In this document: in pieces, positions 42,285 through 54,010 of the stretch
Numbering within the stretch: position 1 is the first letter of the stretch
How the letters are laid out: every line of letters starts with the position of its first letter
NCBI GenBank assembly: GCA_944989445.1
Contig: CALYLW010000169.1
Span: 388,501-452,500 of the forward strand
Origin: Ampullaceana balthica
Taxonomy: Eukaryota > Mollusca > Gastropoda > Lymnaeidae
Direction: 5' to 3'
Length of the DNA stretch: 64,000 nucleotides
The notes under the pieces: generated by a model
The model's database searches: none
Seen by the model: the letters and a program-made list of their open reading frames with translations, nothing else
What the model was told of the DNA's origin: nothing
Made by a program: the position numbers and the translations under genes

Positions 42285-42645
42285 CTAACGGTAATTCTGT
42301 AAGCTCCCACTATGAGTAATTCTGTAAGCTCCCACTAAAAGTAATTCTGTAAGCTCCCACTAAGAGTAATTATGTAAGCTCCCACTCAGTAATCTTTAAG
42401 TCCCCTAAAGTATCTGTAAGCTCCCACTAAAGAGTAATTCTGTAAGCTCCCACTATGAGTAATTCTGTAAGCTCCCACTATGAGTAATTCTGTAAGCTCC
42501 CACTATGAGTAATTCTGTAAGCTCCCACTATGAGTAATTCTGTAAGCTCCCACTATGAGTAATTCTGTAAGCTCCCACTATGAGTAATTCTGTAAGCTTC
42601 CACTAAGAGCAATTCTTTAAGCTCCCCGAAGCTCACAATTACTGA
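42285..42645. repeat. 25-bp minisatellite, second block
   Basis: Units contain CTGTAAGCTCCCACTATGAG followed by TAATT, about 14 copies. The shared TAAGCTCCC and identical 25-bp length indicate descent from the same ancestral monomer as the block on the left. Confidence 0.94.
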
Positions 42646-44019
42646 TTCCGATAATACTTATTTAGCATTGCTCACTAAACCAATGAAATGCATTAAAAAA
42701 ATTTGAAGAATTTACAGAATCTGGCTATGAAAACAAATCCTATTTATGCAGGTTTCTTAGTGTGATAGACTTTCCAAACATCTTGTTTTTGATCACGATA
42801 CATGATAAACAGTATTGTAATTAAATTAGACATACGTTGAATTAATTCTCGAAAACAAATGCATAAGTAACGCTTGCATCCCTCAATTCAAATTGAGATA
42901 AACCAATTTTTACACATATTAAATCTATAATTACATTTTTGGATGATAGGATAGTTAAAATACATGATTTCCTAAATTATAACCTGCACAATGTCAAAGT
43001 CAAGCTTGGATCAAGACATAGATACCGGGAAAGTGGCATAGATAACGCTTAAATTATGCCATAAAAGAATACAAGGACTTTGTCATAAAAACACCGCGCA
43101 TTGTGTTATAAATAAGCTGGGATGATGTATGACAGGGATTGAAAAGATCGTAAATCCATCTCTTTAAAAAAGCTCATCATTTAAAGATGTATTCACCTCT
43201 GCTACGAGACGTGTTTCCATTCACTGGCCAAGCTGATACAGGGGGGGGGAATGATTGACCAAGTGGTAAAGAGGAAGAGCGACGATCTGTAATACATTTG
43301 ATTTGACACACATGCCTCAATCTGGGGTTCATCTGCCTTGCAGCCACGGGAAACTCCCCGACAAATGCCTCCCCACATAAAGGGAAAAGGCGGAGCTGGA
43401 GTGGTTTGTGTGAGGGGGTGTAAGAAATGAGATCAGTGTTGGCTTGTGGGGGGGGGGTAGTCATGGAAAATGCGCCAATAATTTAATAATTATAGAGATG
43501 TGTTTCTGAAACATTCACACCCCCAGAGCGGTCGCTGTCTTATTGCTTCAGATATGGTGTAACTAACAGGACAAAGGGTGACGATGACGTCAGACACCCT
43601 CTCTCGTTTTTGCCCGACCGTGCTACGTGACCTCTATGTTATGTCAGGCGTCCCTCGTCATTCTCCTCGCCGACATCGATGTACCCAACATGAGAGGAGG
43701 AGCTGGGACCTTATGCTCGTGTAGTCCAGAGTGATGGGGGCAGCGGAGGTGTCCGATTATGACCATGGACACGTAAGTGTCAAGACTTCAACTCACCGCT
43801 TAAAATATAGACATATTGTGTTTATTTGTTCTCATTCAGGCAGTAATTAAGCCTTCGGTTCTCTTGTGACATTTATATCTACAATGTTGACAACACACCA
43901 ACTTCGTTCACGGAAGGTGACGTACGAGTTCTTTTAACTCAATTGGAAAGTCAATTCGTATCGTGCGTTGATCAAAATTGGGGAAAAGTTGAAATTTCAG
44001 AAGGAAGTTCGCCTCCCAT
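42646..44019. other. Unique spacer
   Basis: The 95-codon minus frame at 43177-43464 is unrecognised. A G-run lies at about 43450-43458. No gene is supported. Confidence 0.45.
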
Positions 44020-44170
44020 TGACGGTACACCGACTGTCGTAGCCAGCAGGCCATTAACCCCTCTGCTGCAGGGGTGCGACTCCACCGACGGCACACCGAA
44101 AGTCGTAGCCAGCAGGCCTTCCATCCCTCTATTGCTGAGGTGCGACTCCACTGGCGGCACATCGATGGGC
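44020..44170. repeat. 66-bp tandem duplication, 2.3 units
   Basis: Two 66-bp copies share CGTAGCCAGCAGGCC and GGTGCGACTCCAC, followed by a partial third. The unit keeps frames open on both strands (147 codons plus; 104 and 74 codons minus). I cannot tell whether any frame is real coding sequence. Confidence 0.85.
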
Positions 44171-44277
44171 GCGCACAACATTCCGACACCGTGCAATGTT
44201 TATACTTGGGTCTTATCCCCACAAACAGGTTTATTTTCTCAACACGACACTCGTCAAGTGACGCCTCCAGCCTCCCT

Positions 44278-44300
44278 TCTCTCTCTCTCTCTCTCTCTCC
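44278..44300. repeat. CT microsatellite
   Basis: About eleven CT dinucleotides. Confidence 0.9.
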
Positions 44301-44835
44301 TCAAGCTTGAGTCGACTATTAGATTTTTTTTTAAAGCATCAGACGGCATAACCTTCTTTTCGGAAAGTGAATCAAGACTTGATTGATTTCGGTATACGAG
44401 TCTTTCTCAAACAGTGGTAAATAATCAGTGTCTCAATACATATATAGATACAGTTCTTGTAACTTCCTAAAACATATTTTTAAAGGCATTTTAAATAATG
44501 AACAAAGCTGAGAACATAATAGTAAACGGAGGGTTAATTATTTTATTTTTTTACCGATTCCCTACTTGAATGCCGTTTGGAAATTAAGCAGCTGAATTGA
44601 ATGACATGAACTTTACTGCAGATATAACCAAAATGTCAATGATATACACTATTGACTATTGGCTCAACAAAGTAGTTTACATGAATACACTATTGATGAC
44701 GGTCTGTTTGTGGGGACGGTATTGCTTGAGAAGTCCCCTGTCCTATATGTACATCTCTATATTTATGCAAGAGACCTCGGTATTCTTTAACTTGAATTTC
44801 ATGACACAGTACGCATTTGTGTATTTGCTATAAGA
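44301..44835. other. Unique spacer
   Basis: Nothing recognised. Confidence 0.45.
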
Positions 44836-44839
44836 CTAA

Positions 44840-45075
44840 GGCAGCCTTGGAGGTGGAGAGGAAAGACGGTACAAGCGCGTATCGACTATGTACAAACGGT
44901 AATTGGTGTAAAGAGGCCTGGCGACTACCACTCTCCCGGGTGCACGTCTGGGAATCGAACAAGGCACTCCAATGAAATACTCGTCTGTTCTAGATATTCC
45001 CGGGCCTCCTTTGAAGCCGAGTCTTGAGGGAGCCGATGCGATACACAGACGTGAGTGAGGACAAGTGGTAGACAG
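44840..45075 (-). mobile_element. Possible tRNA-derived SINE fragment
   Basis: On the minus strand a B-box match GTTCGATTCC (44951-44960) lies about 35 bp downstream of an A-box-like TAGAACAGACGAG, the usual spacing of an internal polymerase III promoter. The surrounding 230 bp is GC-richer than its flanks. No poly(A) tail, GATAA tail or target duplication was found. Confidence 0.45.
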
Positions 45076-45080
45076 CAAGT

Positions 45081-45604
45081 GCTGAGTACGTCAGCTCACT
45101 CTAGTACACGCGCGTGCTCACATGGGAAACGTCACAACAACAACAATTATCCTGAACAATGTTTCTAAATGAAGCAGTCGTCTTGGTCACCGAATAAAAT
45201 CAGAGCTACTAGCTTCCCGTTCTAACAAGAGTTTGTGATTAAAAGGTGAATTTAAAACAATGCCAATGATAATGTACCACTGTATGGACTCAGTCAGATC
45301 TGAGTTTTTAAATGAGTCCGACCCAGAGATCTGGCAAACACTTGACTGCAAGCCACATCCATGTCTCCCACTTGTAATGAAGAAGAAGAAGAAAAAACAA
45401 TGCGAACAATTAAAGATACATTATACTCTTAAAGCAAAGGGGGGAAAGGGAAAGGAATTGTTTAAAATAATAATAAAGTTAGCTTTTTACGACCGATCAC
45501 TCACGTTGCATATCCCTGTAGCCAGTCAGAGAAATCTGAGAGGCCCTGTGGTAGCCTCACCTTCACAACACGATGACTTATCGTAATCAAATATTCATGT
45601 TCGC
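45081..45604. other. Unique spacer
   Basis: A Lys-rich 108-codon frame (45260-45586) has no motif. Confidence 0.45.
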
Positions 45605-45800
45605 ATCGAGGGCTCGAGCCGCCCGCCTTGCTGTTGATAGAGCCATCGCGTCCCACCGAGAGTCGTGCACGCTGCTCACGATGGCCAGGGGCTAATCAAA
45701 TTTTGGCAAGGGCACAATGCCTCCTTTGTCACGGCGTGCTACAAACATAGTGGGCCATCGTAACGGGGATACAAGAGGCTAGCGTCTCAACAAGGGCCAG
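45605..45800 (-). mobile_element. Possible SINE or tRNA-like fragment
   Basis: A B-box-like GGCTCGAGCCC and an upstream A-box-like TGGCTCTATCAACAG lie on the minus strand within a locally GC-rich block. The palindromic B-box candidate weakens the case. No target duplication is visible. Confidence 0.3.
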
Positions 45801-48120
45801 CGACCCCTTCCCGTTCTGTCTTAATTCGTTTTTTAATAAACAAATCAAGTTTTAAGTTATCAATCTGCATGCAATCCATTCATTATTTCGTACAATCTAA
45901 AACCGATCAATGACAGTGTATGCAGAGTCACAAGTCGAGTGCCTTTAATGAGTTGTTAGGGTCAGGCATAAAGGAAATGTTGTTTAAATATATGGATTAG
46001 AAGATATAATCTTGCATTAGTTTATCTACTCTATCAATAGATGGTAGCCGCCTTAGGTATATTAAGAAATTCAATGGAACCTACAGGCGGTGATCAAATA
46101 GTAAGACTCACCCCACCCCTCACCAAAAATAAATTCGTTCAATTGAAGAACTGGTGCAGAGCACACGGACATTGTCACAAATGCTGAAAACGACGTTGAA
46201 AATGTTATGTCTTCTATAACGCCAAATAGTGTACGATAAAACAATTTCTTCCGGCAAAATCTGAAACCAGGTTCACAGATGGTGAAATGAAATCGAGCAG
46301 CTATTATTGCGTAATAAACCTTAGTGAAGTGTCGTTAGACGCTAAAATATATACATTATTATCTAATACAATAAACATATTTCTTCCATCTTGAGTTCCA
46401 CCCAACCCTTGGCGTGACACCGGATACAAGAGGATACAACACAGGAGAATCAACATCACCCAGTACAAACTCGTCTCCGGGCCTGTGGCTGGGACTCAGC
46501 TGCGATTCCCCCACGGGGGTCCGATGGCGTTCTGTTGGCAAGGAAGAAATTATTTCCCCCGTGTCTCGTGCCTATAATGTCGGATCAGGGCTGATGATAT
46601 GGAAGGGCGGAGGGAGACTCGTCTAAAAACCTTGGTTTTCTCAGTTGTCAGGAAGGTGGCTCACCAGGGGCGTTGTGCTGAATTGTTATTATTGCACATT
46701 GAAGATTCTAGCTTAGGGTGTGTGTTTTAGCGCCCCGCCATATTTAACTTTTAAAAACCTTCAAGCATCCCCCCGCCAACTCATCTCACATATTTAAAAA
46801 CGTTCCCGCTAACCCAACAGAGCGAAATTAAACAAAAAACCAGATTTTCTGAGTCTTACCTAATCCCCTGAGGTTAACTGCCGCCATTTTCCTTTTGGAT
46901 CTTCATTTTTTTTTAAAAAACGTTCGAGGTACCCAAAACATCTCAAAAGTATTGACCCTTAAATGTACCACCACCGATTCCTGCCCCTAATTTGTTGTTC
47001 TTTTTATTAGAGTATTAGAGTTATTGTTTTCGAGTGATCAAAACAGATATCATCTCGTAGATTAAGATTATTCTCGTATTCCACCAACGTATCTGACGCC
47101 ACATTACGCCTCGCCAACAATTCAAGACTGCTCCCTGCACACCAATACTCCAACCTTGGAGATACCAAAAAATTATTCCCAACTTATGCAGTATTGAACC
47201 CAAACCACATCTAGATAACACGAATACCAGCTCTCATCACCTTTCGGTTTTCCTCCAAGGGCCACAATCCACCGTGCCGAAAAGAAATAACACAGTCCCC
47301 CCCCCACCCATGTCAACAAAATGGATGTTTTCCGCGTATTGCAAATCTGAGTATCGATCTGCCTATCTCCCCCCCATTATTCATACATCTGATATCACAG
47401 AGTGAACGGTGTTTGATCACTTGTCGCCGTCATCAGATGTCAACTTGTGACAGCGTCTTTATCCGCGATTTCAGTGCACTTATATCTACCTTGAACTTGG
47501 CACTAAACTGTAGGGTCAAAATGTACACAGCATCGTGTCATCATTAAAAGATTGTCAAGGTAAAAATAACAAAGAAGAAATAAAGGTAAAGACTAACATG
47601 ACAAAGGCAAGAAAGCTCAACAACTTTAAAATCATCTCTCGACAATCACTTTGACTCTGGCGGCTGTATTCTATCGTTTGTTTCTCACCCCAACCGCCCG
47701 ACCTGGGATAGTGAGTTGAAATAGTAATGCATTAGTCTTCTTTATTGTGCAGTGAACCTCTTCATCTTCAACACCCAACAAGCTGCACTATTTTTCCAAG
47801 GCAGCAGTGATTGCGTGAAAGATATATGAGTGCTTGACTGCCCATTAATTATGTCTTTTACGGCATAAAGACTAATGGACACAAGGGCACTTTTTAACAA
47901 AAAAGTTTAAAACTATAAAGTTGTATACAGGATTTCTATTAAAGAAAAATGGAATGGGAAAAAAACTAGACAATTTCCCTTCACTTATATTGACTAATCG
48001 CGTAACTGATTAATCGCGATCAGCGAGGGACACCTGTAAACCAAACATCCAAACCTAGAGCTGGGATGAGGGGTGAGTGGTGCAAGCGAAGAGCTATGTC
48101 TGTTGGGTTGTTGTTTTTTT
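45801..48120. other. Unique spacer
   Basis: I find no supported gene, array or transposon end in these 2.3 kb. Frames at 46359-46626 and 47021-47221 are unrecognised. Confidence 0.45.
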
Positions 48121-48500
48121 ACCACGTTTTTTTATTAACTCACTTTCGTTCCTGTTTGTCTGTCCACAATTTTTCAAATCTGCCAACGTAAAATTAAACC
48201 ATTTCTGATGGTCCTAGAGATCTCAATTTTTTACCACAGATAGATCTTGGATGACAATGCATTGTATCAAAATTTCAGATCGATCGAATGTACCGTTATT
48301 AAATTATTGAACTTTTTAGTTTATCTATATATAGGCATATGTATTATCCGTCTGCTCTTGTTTACATTACATTCACGTGCCGAGTTCACACCAACCCCGA
48401 CCACATCAACCATGTTTAACATCAAGGGGAGATCAGTCATTTCCAGACTGTAAATGTTTGTCGGGCAATGCGTATTATATTTGAACATAATCAATACTTC
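48121..48500 (+). mobile_element. R1 dispersed repeat, copy E
   Basis: It starts with ACCACGTTTT and TTAACTCACTTTCGTTCC, like the R1 end of copy D. It then carries GATGGTCCTAGAGATCTC, TTGGATGACAATGCATTG and TCAAAATTTCAGATCGATCG, and continues to CAGACTGTAAATGTTTGT and ACATAATCAATACTT. The hairpin MITE at 48542-48955 begins 41 bp to the right, recreating in extended form the R1-plus-MITE arrangement of copy D. Confidence 0.85.
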
Positions 48501-48541
48501 AAAACTCACCATAGCATACACTTAGACTAAAAGAATAAAAT

Positions 48542-48955
48542 AAATAGAAGTAAAAAACAGATTTTTTTTAAAAAACCACGTTTTTATAAGCGGACTAAAA
48601 ATAAGTAAATAATAATTTTTTTCTGGATTGATAAAAATTTCAAACTTATATGCTCAAGTACTATGATGTAATATGTCTAAAACGTGGGCGGGCGCTTTTT
48701 AGGCGTTTGGCTAAAATGATTAGGGTTTACAAATGACAAGTAAGAACATGCGTGAATTGAATTAGTTAAGCCTGAGAAGCGCCCGCCCCACGTTTTAGTC
48801 ATATTACATCATAGTACTTGAGCATATAAGTTTGACATTTTTATCAATCCAGAAAAAGATTTTTCCTTCACAATTCTGTGAAAACAAAATTTATTTTCTT
48901 CTTTTTAGTCCGCTTATTAAAACGTGGTTTTGAAAATCTTTTTTAACTTCTATTT
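48542..48955. mobile_element. Hairpin MITE with arms of about 170 bp
   Basis: The ends are AAATAGAAGT and its exact complement ACTTCTATTT. From each end inward the arms share ACCACGTTTT...ATAAGCGGACTAAAA, a GGATTGATAAAAAT segment, ATATGCTCAAGTACTATGAT and ACGTGGGCGGGCGC. The unpaired centre is about 80 bp. The left arm lacks some bases found on the right, but pairing remains extensive. No coding capacity and no clear target duplication are seen, so the superfamily is unassigned. The right half of a second copy lies at 13669-13817 and a left-arm copy lies in the composite at 11596-11985. Confidence 0.9.
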
Positions 48956-48960
48956 TTCCG

Positions 48961-50430
48961 AGGAAAATTTGCCGCGTGCAAAGAAAAGCAACGTCAGGGA
49001 CAGACCATCTCACCGACCACGGGAACAACTCAAGTTTTGAATCAACATTTATACCGACCGCAGGCATGGGTTCCACAAGTCTGAAAACTCATTGGAAATT
49101 GTTATGGGCGTCAAAGTCATGTTTACAAGTGAACGATTAAAGGTAAATGCCAACACAGGTGAGTAAGGGAGGGGGTTTGGGTAATAGTCAGGTCATGGAT
49201 TAACAGACGCTCAAAGACAAAAAAATCCTCTGGAGATTAAAGCTCCTGGCGATTATCTCTTCAGCTACATAAATAGATTTACCTCGCGACGAAAACGAGA
49301 CATCGACATTGTATTCATTTACCACAACAAGATCATTCACACCTACAGTTTATCACGAATGTTGTGTACCAGGTAAACACATGTGATACCTTTAGTACGA
49401 CGGATCTTAAACTAATCGTGGTGGTGGTTTTCCTTTACATTACGTTATACTGTCAGCCCAGCCCGGTGTACATAAACGACACTTCTATGCTAGTCTGGCC
49501 CACGGAACGCGATAAAATTAATGTATTTTGATTTAAGTAATACAGGAGCTTTAAGAAACGTTTTGTAATAATGAAGAAAAAGAAGTGAATTATATCTATG
49601 GTGGAATTGAAAAGTACTCGTCATCAAGGGGTTGAGAAGAGCCAACATGCGATGTTCCAAGTGAACACCTCAAAAAGTTGGATAATCAGTGTTATAAAGC
49701 TAAGAGAGACAACATGACGTACATCGGATCAGTTTGAGAGCTATCAACCAACCCACTCAACCAGACCCTCGCACGTCACACCTTATACCTGACAGTGCTC
49801 ACCTGCCCCGCTCCCCACCCCAGCCCATGCTGCAAGCATACCTTAACAAAACAAGCTGCAATGAAGCGATAATACAAGCGCAAGGGAGCACCTATTATCG
49901 GGAAATACCGCGCATCACTCGTGTTTGGAATGACGAGCATTCGCGACGCCCTCAGATCGTCAACTGCGGGTGGCCACCGTTGGAAGACTACGTGACGTCG
50001 GCGTGACAATGTGTCCCAATGATGGCCTCCCGGTGGCAGCGCTGGAGATGACTCGGCACGGTCTATTAGGCTTCTTTTGTTTCGAGACAATAGCAAGTCA
50101 GTCCTGAGAGTGTGTGAGTGGGGTAATTGTCCGGGGACGTGTTTACAGTGCCTTGCATTTTAGCTAGAGCTTGAGACAGGAACAAACCACTAATTGTTGT
50201 GAACAATGTTGGTTTCATGTTTGAATTCAATAATTTATAGACATCCTCGCAATGTTTCAAAATGCATTACAAGTCACCGAACTCAACCCGCTCCAGGGAT
50301 ACTGGCGGCTCGACTGGCTTATACGCTGCCTATTTTTAAACCCCTTATATTAACTTCACAGTCTTGTCGTTCTTTCTTTCTGCTTTCTGTCGTGGATCCG
50401 CGGGGGAAAAAAAAACAAAAGTGAAAAAAA
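48961..50430. other. Unique spacer
   Basis: No gene is supported. Frames at 49734-50006 (plus) and 49776-50096 (minus) overlap and are unrecognised. Confidence 0.45.
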
Positions 50431-50795
50431 TGTCCCACTTCCGTGATCCTATCGAGCTGAAATTTAGGCCATAGACTCGTGTCACTTAACAATGCATTGT
50501 ATCAAAATTTCAGATCGATCGAAAGTACCGTAATTAAAATAATGAATTTTTAGTTTATCTCCATGTATCTCTATGTTATGGTTGACCTCCACGGGTTCAC
50601 TGGAGTTCACTCCAGCCATGAATGACCACATACCCCGTGTTTTACAGCAAGGGGAGTTCAGTCACGTTCAGTCTGTAAATGTTTATTATAGTGTGTCGCG
50701 CGGTGCATATTATATTGAACATAATCAATACTTTTAGTTATGTCTCATATATAAGGGATTTATAGTCAAAACGTTGTTTTTACGGGTTGTTTAAT
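50431..50795 (+). mobile_element. R1 dispersed repeat, copy B
   Basis: Nearly the same as copy A, with a longer left part containing CCGTGATCCTATCGAGCTGA and CATAGACTCGTGTCACTTAA. An imperfect internal palindrome is visible: CGAGCTGAAATTT on one side and AAATTTCAGATCG on the other. The end TTTTTACGGGTTGTTTAAT is shared with copy A and, inverted, with the left end of copy C, so it probably marks a true element boundary. Confidence 0.85.
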
Positions 50796-52279
50796 TGTAC
50801 CCGGCTTATTTATAAACATTGTAGAAATCCCTAACTACCAACCCTGGTGTTTGAGAGGCGATCACTCCTACCGTCCAATCAATACACCCATAGCCGTCGC
50901 AGTAGAATTTCACCACTTAAAAAGAGATATAAGCGTTACAACTTACAATTATAATTTTACGAATCCAAACATTCTCCAAGACAGTCGGTGTTGACAACGC
51001 ATGCCTTCGGCCAGAGTTACATTTCATGCCTAGTTATACTTAAGCTGCCATAACAGCTGCCATATTTAAAAAGAAACATACTTGAATATTATTATATCCG
51101 TAATTCCTTAAATTTGTTAATACATTTTTTTTTAAAAAATTTGCTACACGTTTATACGGGATGACTATGTAAATTATTCAAACAGTAAGCAAGACATTGA
51201 ATAACGTTATTAATCGTAGCCCCAGTACAGACCAGACAGTCAGCTCGCAGACAATGTCCAGCACACTTACAATTGTGAAACACTTCCTCAAAACACGTGA
51301 CCAAAGAAAACAGAGAAAACAGCCATCATGATTATTCAGTTTAAAAAATTGTAAATGAATTGGAGCAGTTCAAATCTTCTATAATTTAACTCCCATCGAT
51401 AATATGACCAAGGAAAAGCGGGGCTGTCCTATGACGTCAACCGAGGGCCAAGGCTGTAACAACGAACGTAACAGTCGATTAGCGACAGTTAACGGCTCAC
51501 ACTGACTCGGAGCACAAGAGAAGGATGAAATTCATTAAGCTCATTAGTAGCTTCGTCCTTGTCTGCCCCCCTCCCCTTTCTTTTCTGATCACTTCAGGGC
51601 ATGTTAAACCACGTCAGAAATTATGAGAGCAGGATTGTGATTGCTGGAGTTTGAAATGAAAATTTGACAAACCAAGACAGAAAGAAAGTAATTTATCATT
51701 TATAAATAAAAAATATCATGAAAAGATGCTAAAGAAAAAAAATACGGAAAGAAACCAGATCAATCTTATTTAAACCCTCGACCAGTGTGACTGAGGAGGA
51801 TTGATTTATCCACCAGTCTCTCACCAATATTAATGTTAGCGGTGACCCCAAGATGGCGGCCTGACATAATGTCCAAAGGCAGCAGCAAATTAATGATGTT
51901 GGCAAAATGGGAAAAGAATGTGTTGTTGTTTTTTTGTTGGTTTGGGTGGGTGACAGTGATATAGAGTAAGTTTGGCTGTCTAACGAGTCCCACTATTTAC
52001 ATAATCTACCTTCACAAGTTTGCAGATCTCAAATTGGAGTTAGCGCAACATACAATTTAATACTTCATATGGAAGTAAGCTGGTATTTGTTAATGTCTTA
52101 GATTATGTTTTGACATAAAAACTAAGCTGGTATTTGTGACCTTTAAAACAAGGCATTTCGACCTACAATAAGATGAAAATGTCATTTATGTATGGCTTGT
52201 TGTATGCAGTATGTGGTCAGGTTAGGGCAAGGGTTACGTACTGGGACTGTGGTAGGTTAATACAATATTATTGCTGGCG
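50796..52279. other. Unique spacer
   Basis: Nothing recognised. Confidence 0.45.
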
Positions 52280-52329
52280 GGACACGTATGTCTGTGTGTG
52301 TGTGTATGTGTGGGTGGGTGGCAGTGGGT
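52280..52329. repeat. GT microsatellite, interrupted
   Basis: TGTGTGTGTGTGTATGTG followed by GGGTGGGTGGCAGTGGGTG. Confidence 0.85.
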
Positions 52330-52860
52330 GTTTAGCAAGGTGATGATAAGAGAAACAAGAAGATAACAGGAATAGTGGTAGAATAGAGAGACAGCAGAAA
52401 TGGGAAATTATGAGGCAGTGAAACTAGAGAGGGAAATATGGTAGAGTGAGAGAGAGGGGGTAGGGAAGCGGAGGAGAATGTTGTTATGTGGAAGATGGGG
52501 AAATCGATTAAAGAGTTGGAAGGTGTAGAGGTAACGAAAGTGAAGTCGATAAATAATGACGTTGAGAGAAGGGGGCGACAGGGAAGTATGGTGGGTATGG
52601 AGGGACTGAGGAGAAACAGAGAGGGGATGGGGAGTGGGAGCGGAAGGCAGCGAGAGAGGGGGAGGGGGATATGAGGAAAAGCATAGAACAGCTGGAAAAA
52701 GAGGGAGAAAGAAGAGAGATGACAAGAGATAAGAAGAGTCTGAGAGGGTAGGAAGGCAGACAGAAAAATGTTGTGGCGACATGAGTGGGAGAAGAAGAGA
52801 GAAAGAGAAGGGAGTAAAGAGTGGATAGTTTTAATGACTTAATGGTGGAAAGAAAGTGAA
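52330..52860. other. Long purine-rich strand
   Basis: The plus strand is strongly enriched in A and G for about 500 bases, without a fixed repeat unit. The minus-strand frames here are Ser/Leu/Pro-rich because of this skew and are not supported as genes. Confidence 0.7.
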
Positions 52861-53399
52861 GAGTTTCGATGAACACACACTGCCATACACACACGCAAAC
52901 ACAAAAAAAAGATTTCCTCCCTCTTCTTTTCCAGACACTGAAACCAGTCAGCCTGAGGATATTACAAGGAAAGGGGGAGGTGATTCATGAGCAAATTACC
53001 CACGGGAGATAACCGACCTCTTGCCAGTAGCGTTGCTCCCTCCCAACAGCGAAATATTCCACTAAATGAGAAACAGCTTTTCGGGTGGAAACGCCAGGGC
53101 CAGGGAACATAAGAGCGTTGATAAACGTAGCCGCCGCCCACCCCTTCAGCCCTGCTATAGCAACGTGTTCTTTCATACGGGGCAAAGTGTTCGAGGGCTG
53201 ATACGTTCACGTTCTAAAGAAGGTTGTGATCTCTCTCAATTGTATACAATCTTCACTGCTCATATTTTTGACATTGCTGTGGCTGTTTGAGAAGAATTAT
53301 GACATCCAATACATTATTATGTCCAATAGACAGTCGCTTTCTTTAGGGGCCGGAGCAGGGATATGGGGAGTTGTGCAGTTGGGAAGGAATGGCGAATGG
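52861..53399. other. Unique spacer
   Basis: A GC-richer block at 52960-53220 has overlapping frames on both strands with no recognised motif. Confidence 0.4.
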
Positions 53400-53720
53400 G
53401 AAATGTGAGGAGATGGGTCATTGGGTCGGAGAGGTGCAATGGGGAAGATGGGTCATATGGGAGAGGCGCAATGGGGGAGATGGGTCATATGGGAGAGGTG
53501 CAATGGGGAAGATGGGTCATTGGGAGGGAGAGGTGCAATGGGGAAGATGGGTCATTGGGAGGGAGAGGCGCAATGGGGGAGATGGGTCATATGGGAGAGG
53601 TGCAATGGGGAAGATGGGTCATTGGGGAGAGGTGATATGGGGGAAAGGGTCATTGGGAGGTGGAGTGGATATGGGGAAGATGGCTCATTGGGAGGGGAGA
53701 GGTGCAATTGAGGAGACGGA
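53400..53720. repeat. 32/35-bp minisatellite, about 9 units
   Basis: Units share GGTGCAATGGGGAAGATGGG followed by TCATATGG or TCATTGGGAGG, giving two length classes of 32 and 35 bp. An order such as short-long-long-short-short suggests that blocks of units were duplicated together. The plus strand is purine-rich throughout. Confidence 0.92.
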
Positions 53721-54010
53721 CCAATGGAGACAGGGGTAATGGACAGAGAGAGAGAGATGGGCAATGGGGTAGGAGCTTTGCCATGGGGGGGGGTTGAGCA
53801 AGTGTGATTGGGGAGAGGGGGAAATTGGGAAAGGGAGCAAAAATGAGATGGCGATGGGAGAGAGGGGCAATAACGTATCGGAGAAATGGGAAGAGGTAGA
53901 TGTGCAAATAGGGCAATAGGGAAGACGGAGGGGTAGAAGGGGAGGGATTCAATGGGGGAGAGAGAAGTAAATATTAGGAGAGGGACAAGGGCTGGGGGAT
54001 AATTAAGTGG
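53721..54010. other. Purine-rich continuation of the array
   Basis: Irregular GGGGAGA, GGCAATGGGG and GGGAAA motifs continue the composition of the array without a fixed period, probably a decayed extension. Confidence 0.6.

Noticed and set aside
45260..45586. Lys-rich 108-codon ORF as a small basic protein
   Set aside because: The Lys run comes from a GAA/AAG-rich stretch. There is no start context, domain or supporting neighbour.
52408..52894. Ser/Leu/Pro-rich minus-strand ORFs that resemble membrane proteins
   Set aside because: Explained by the purine bias of the opposite strand, which removes stop codons and gives pyrimidine-rich codons.
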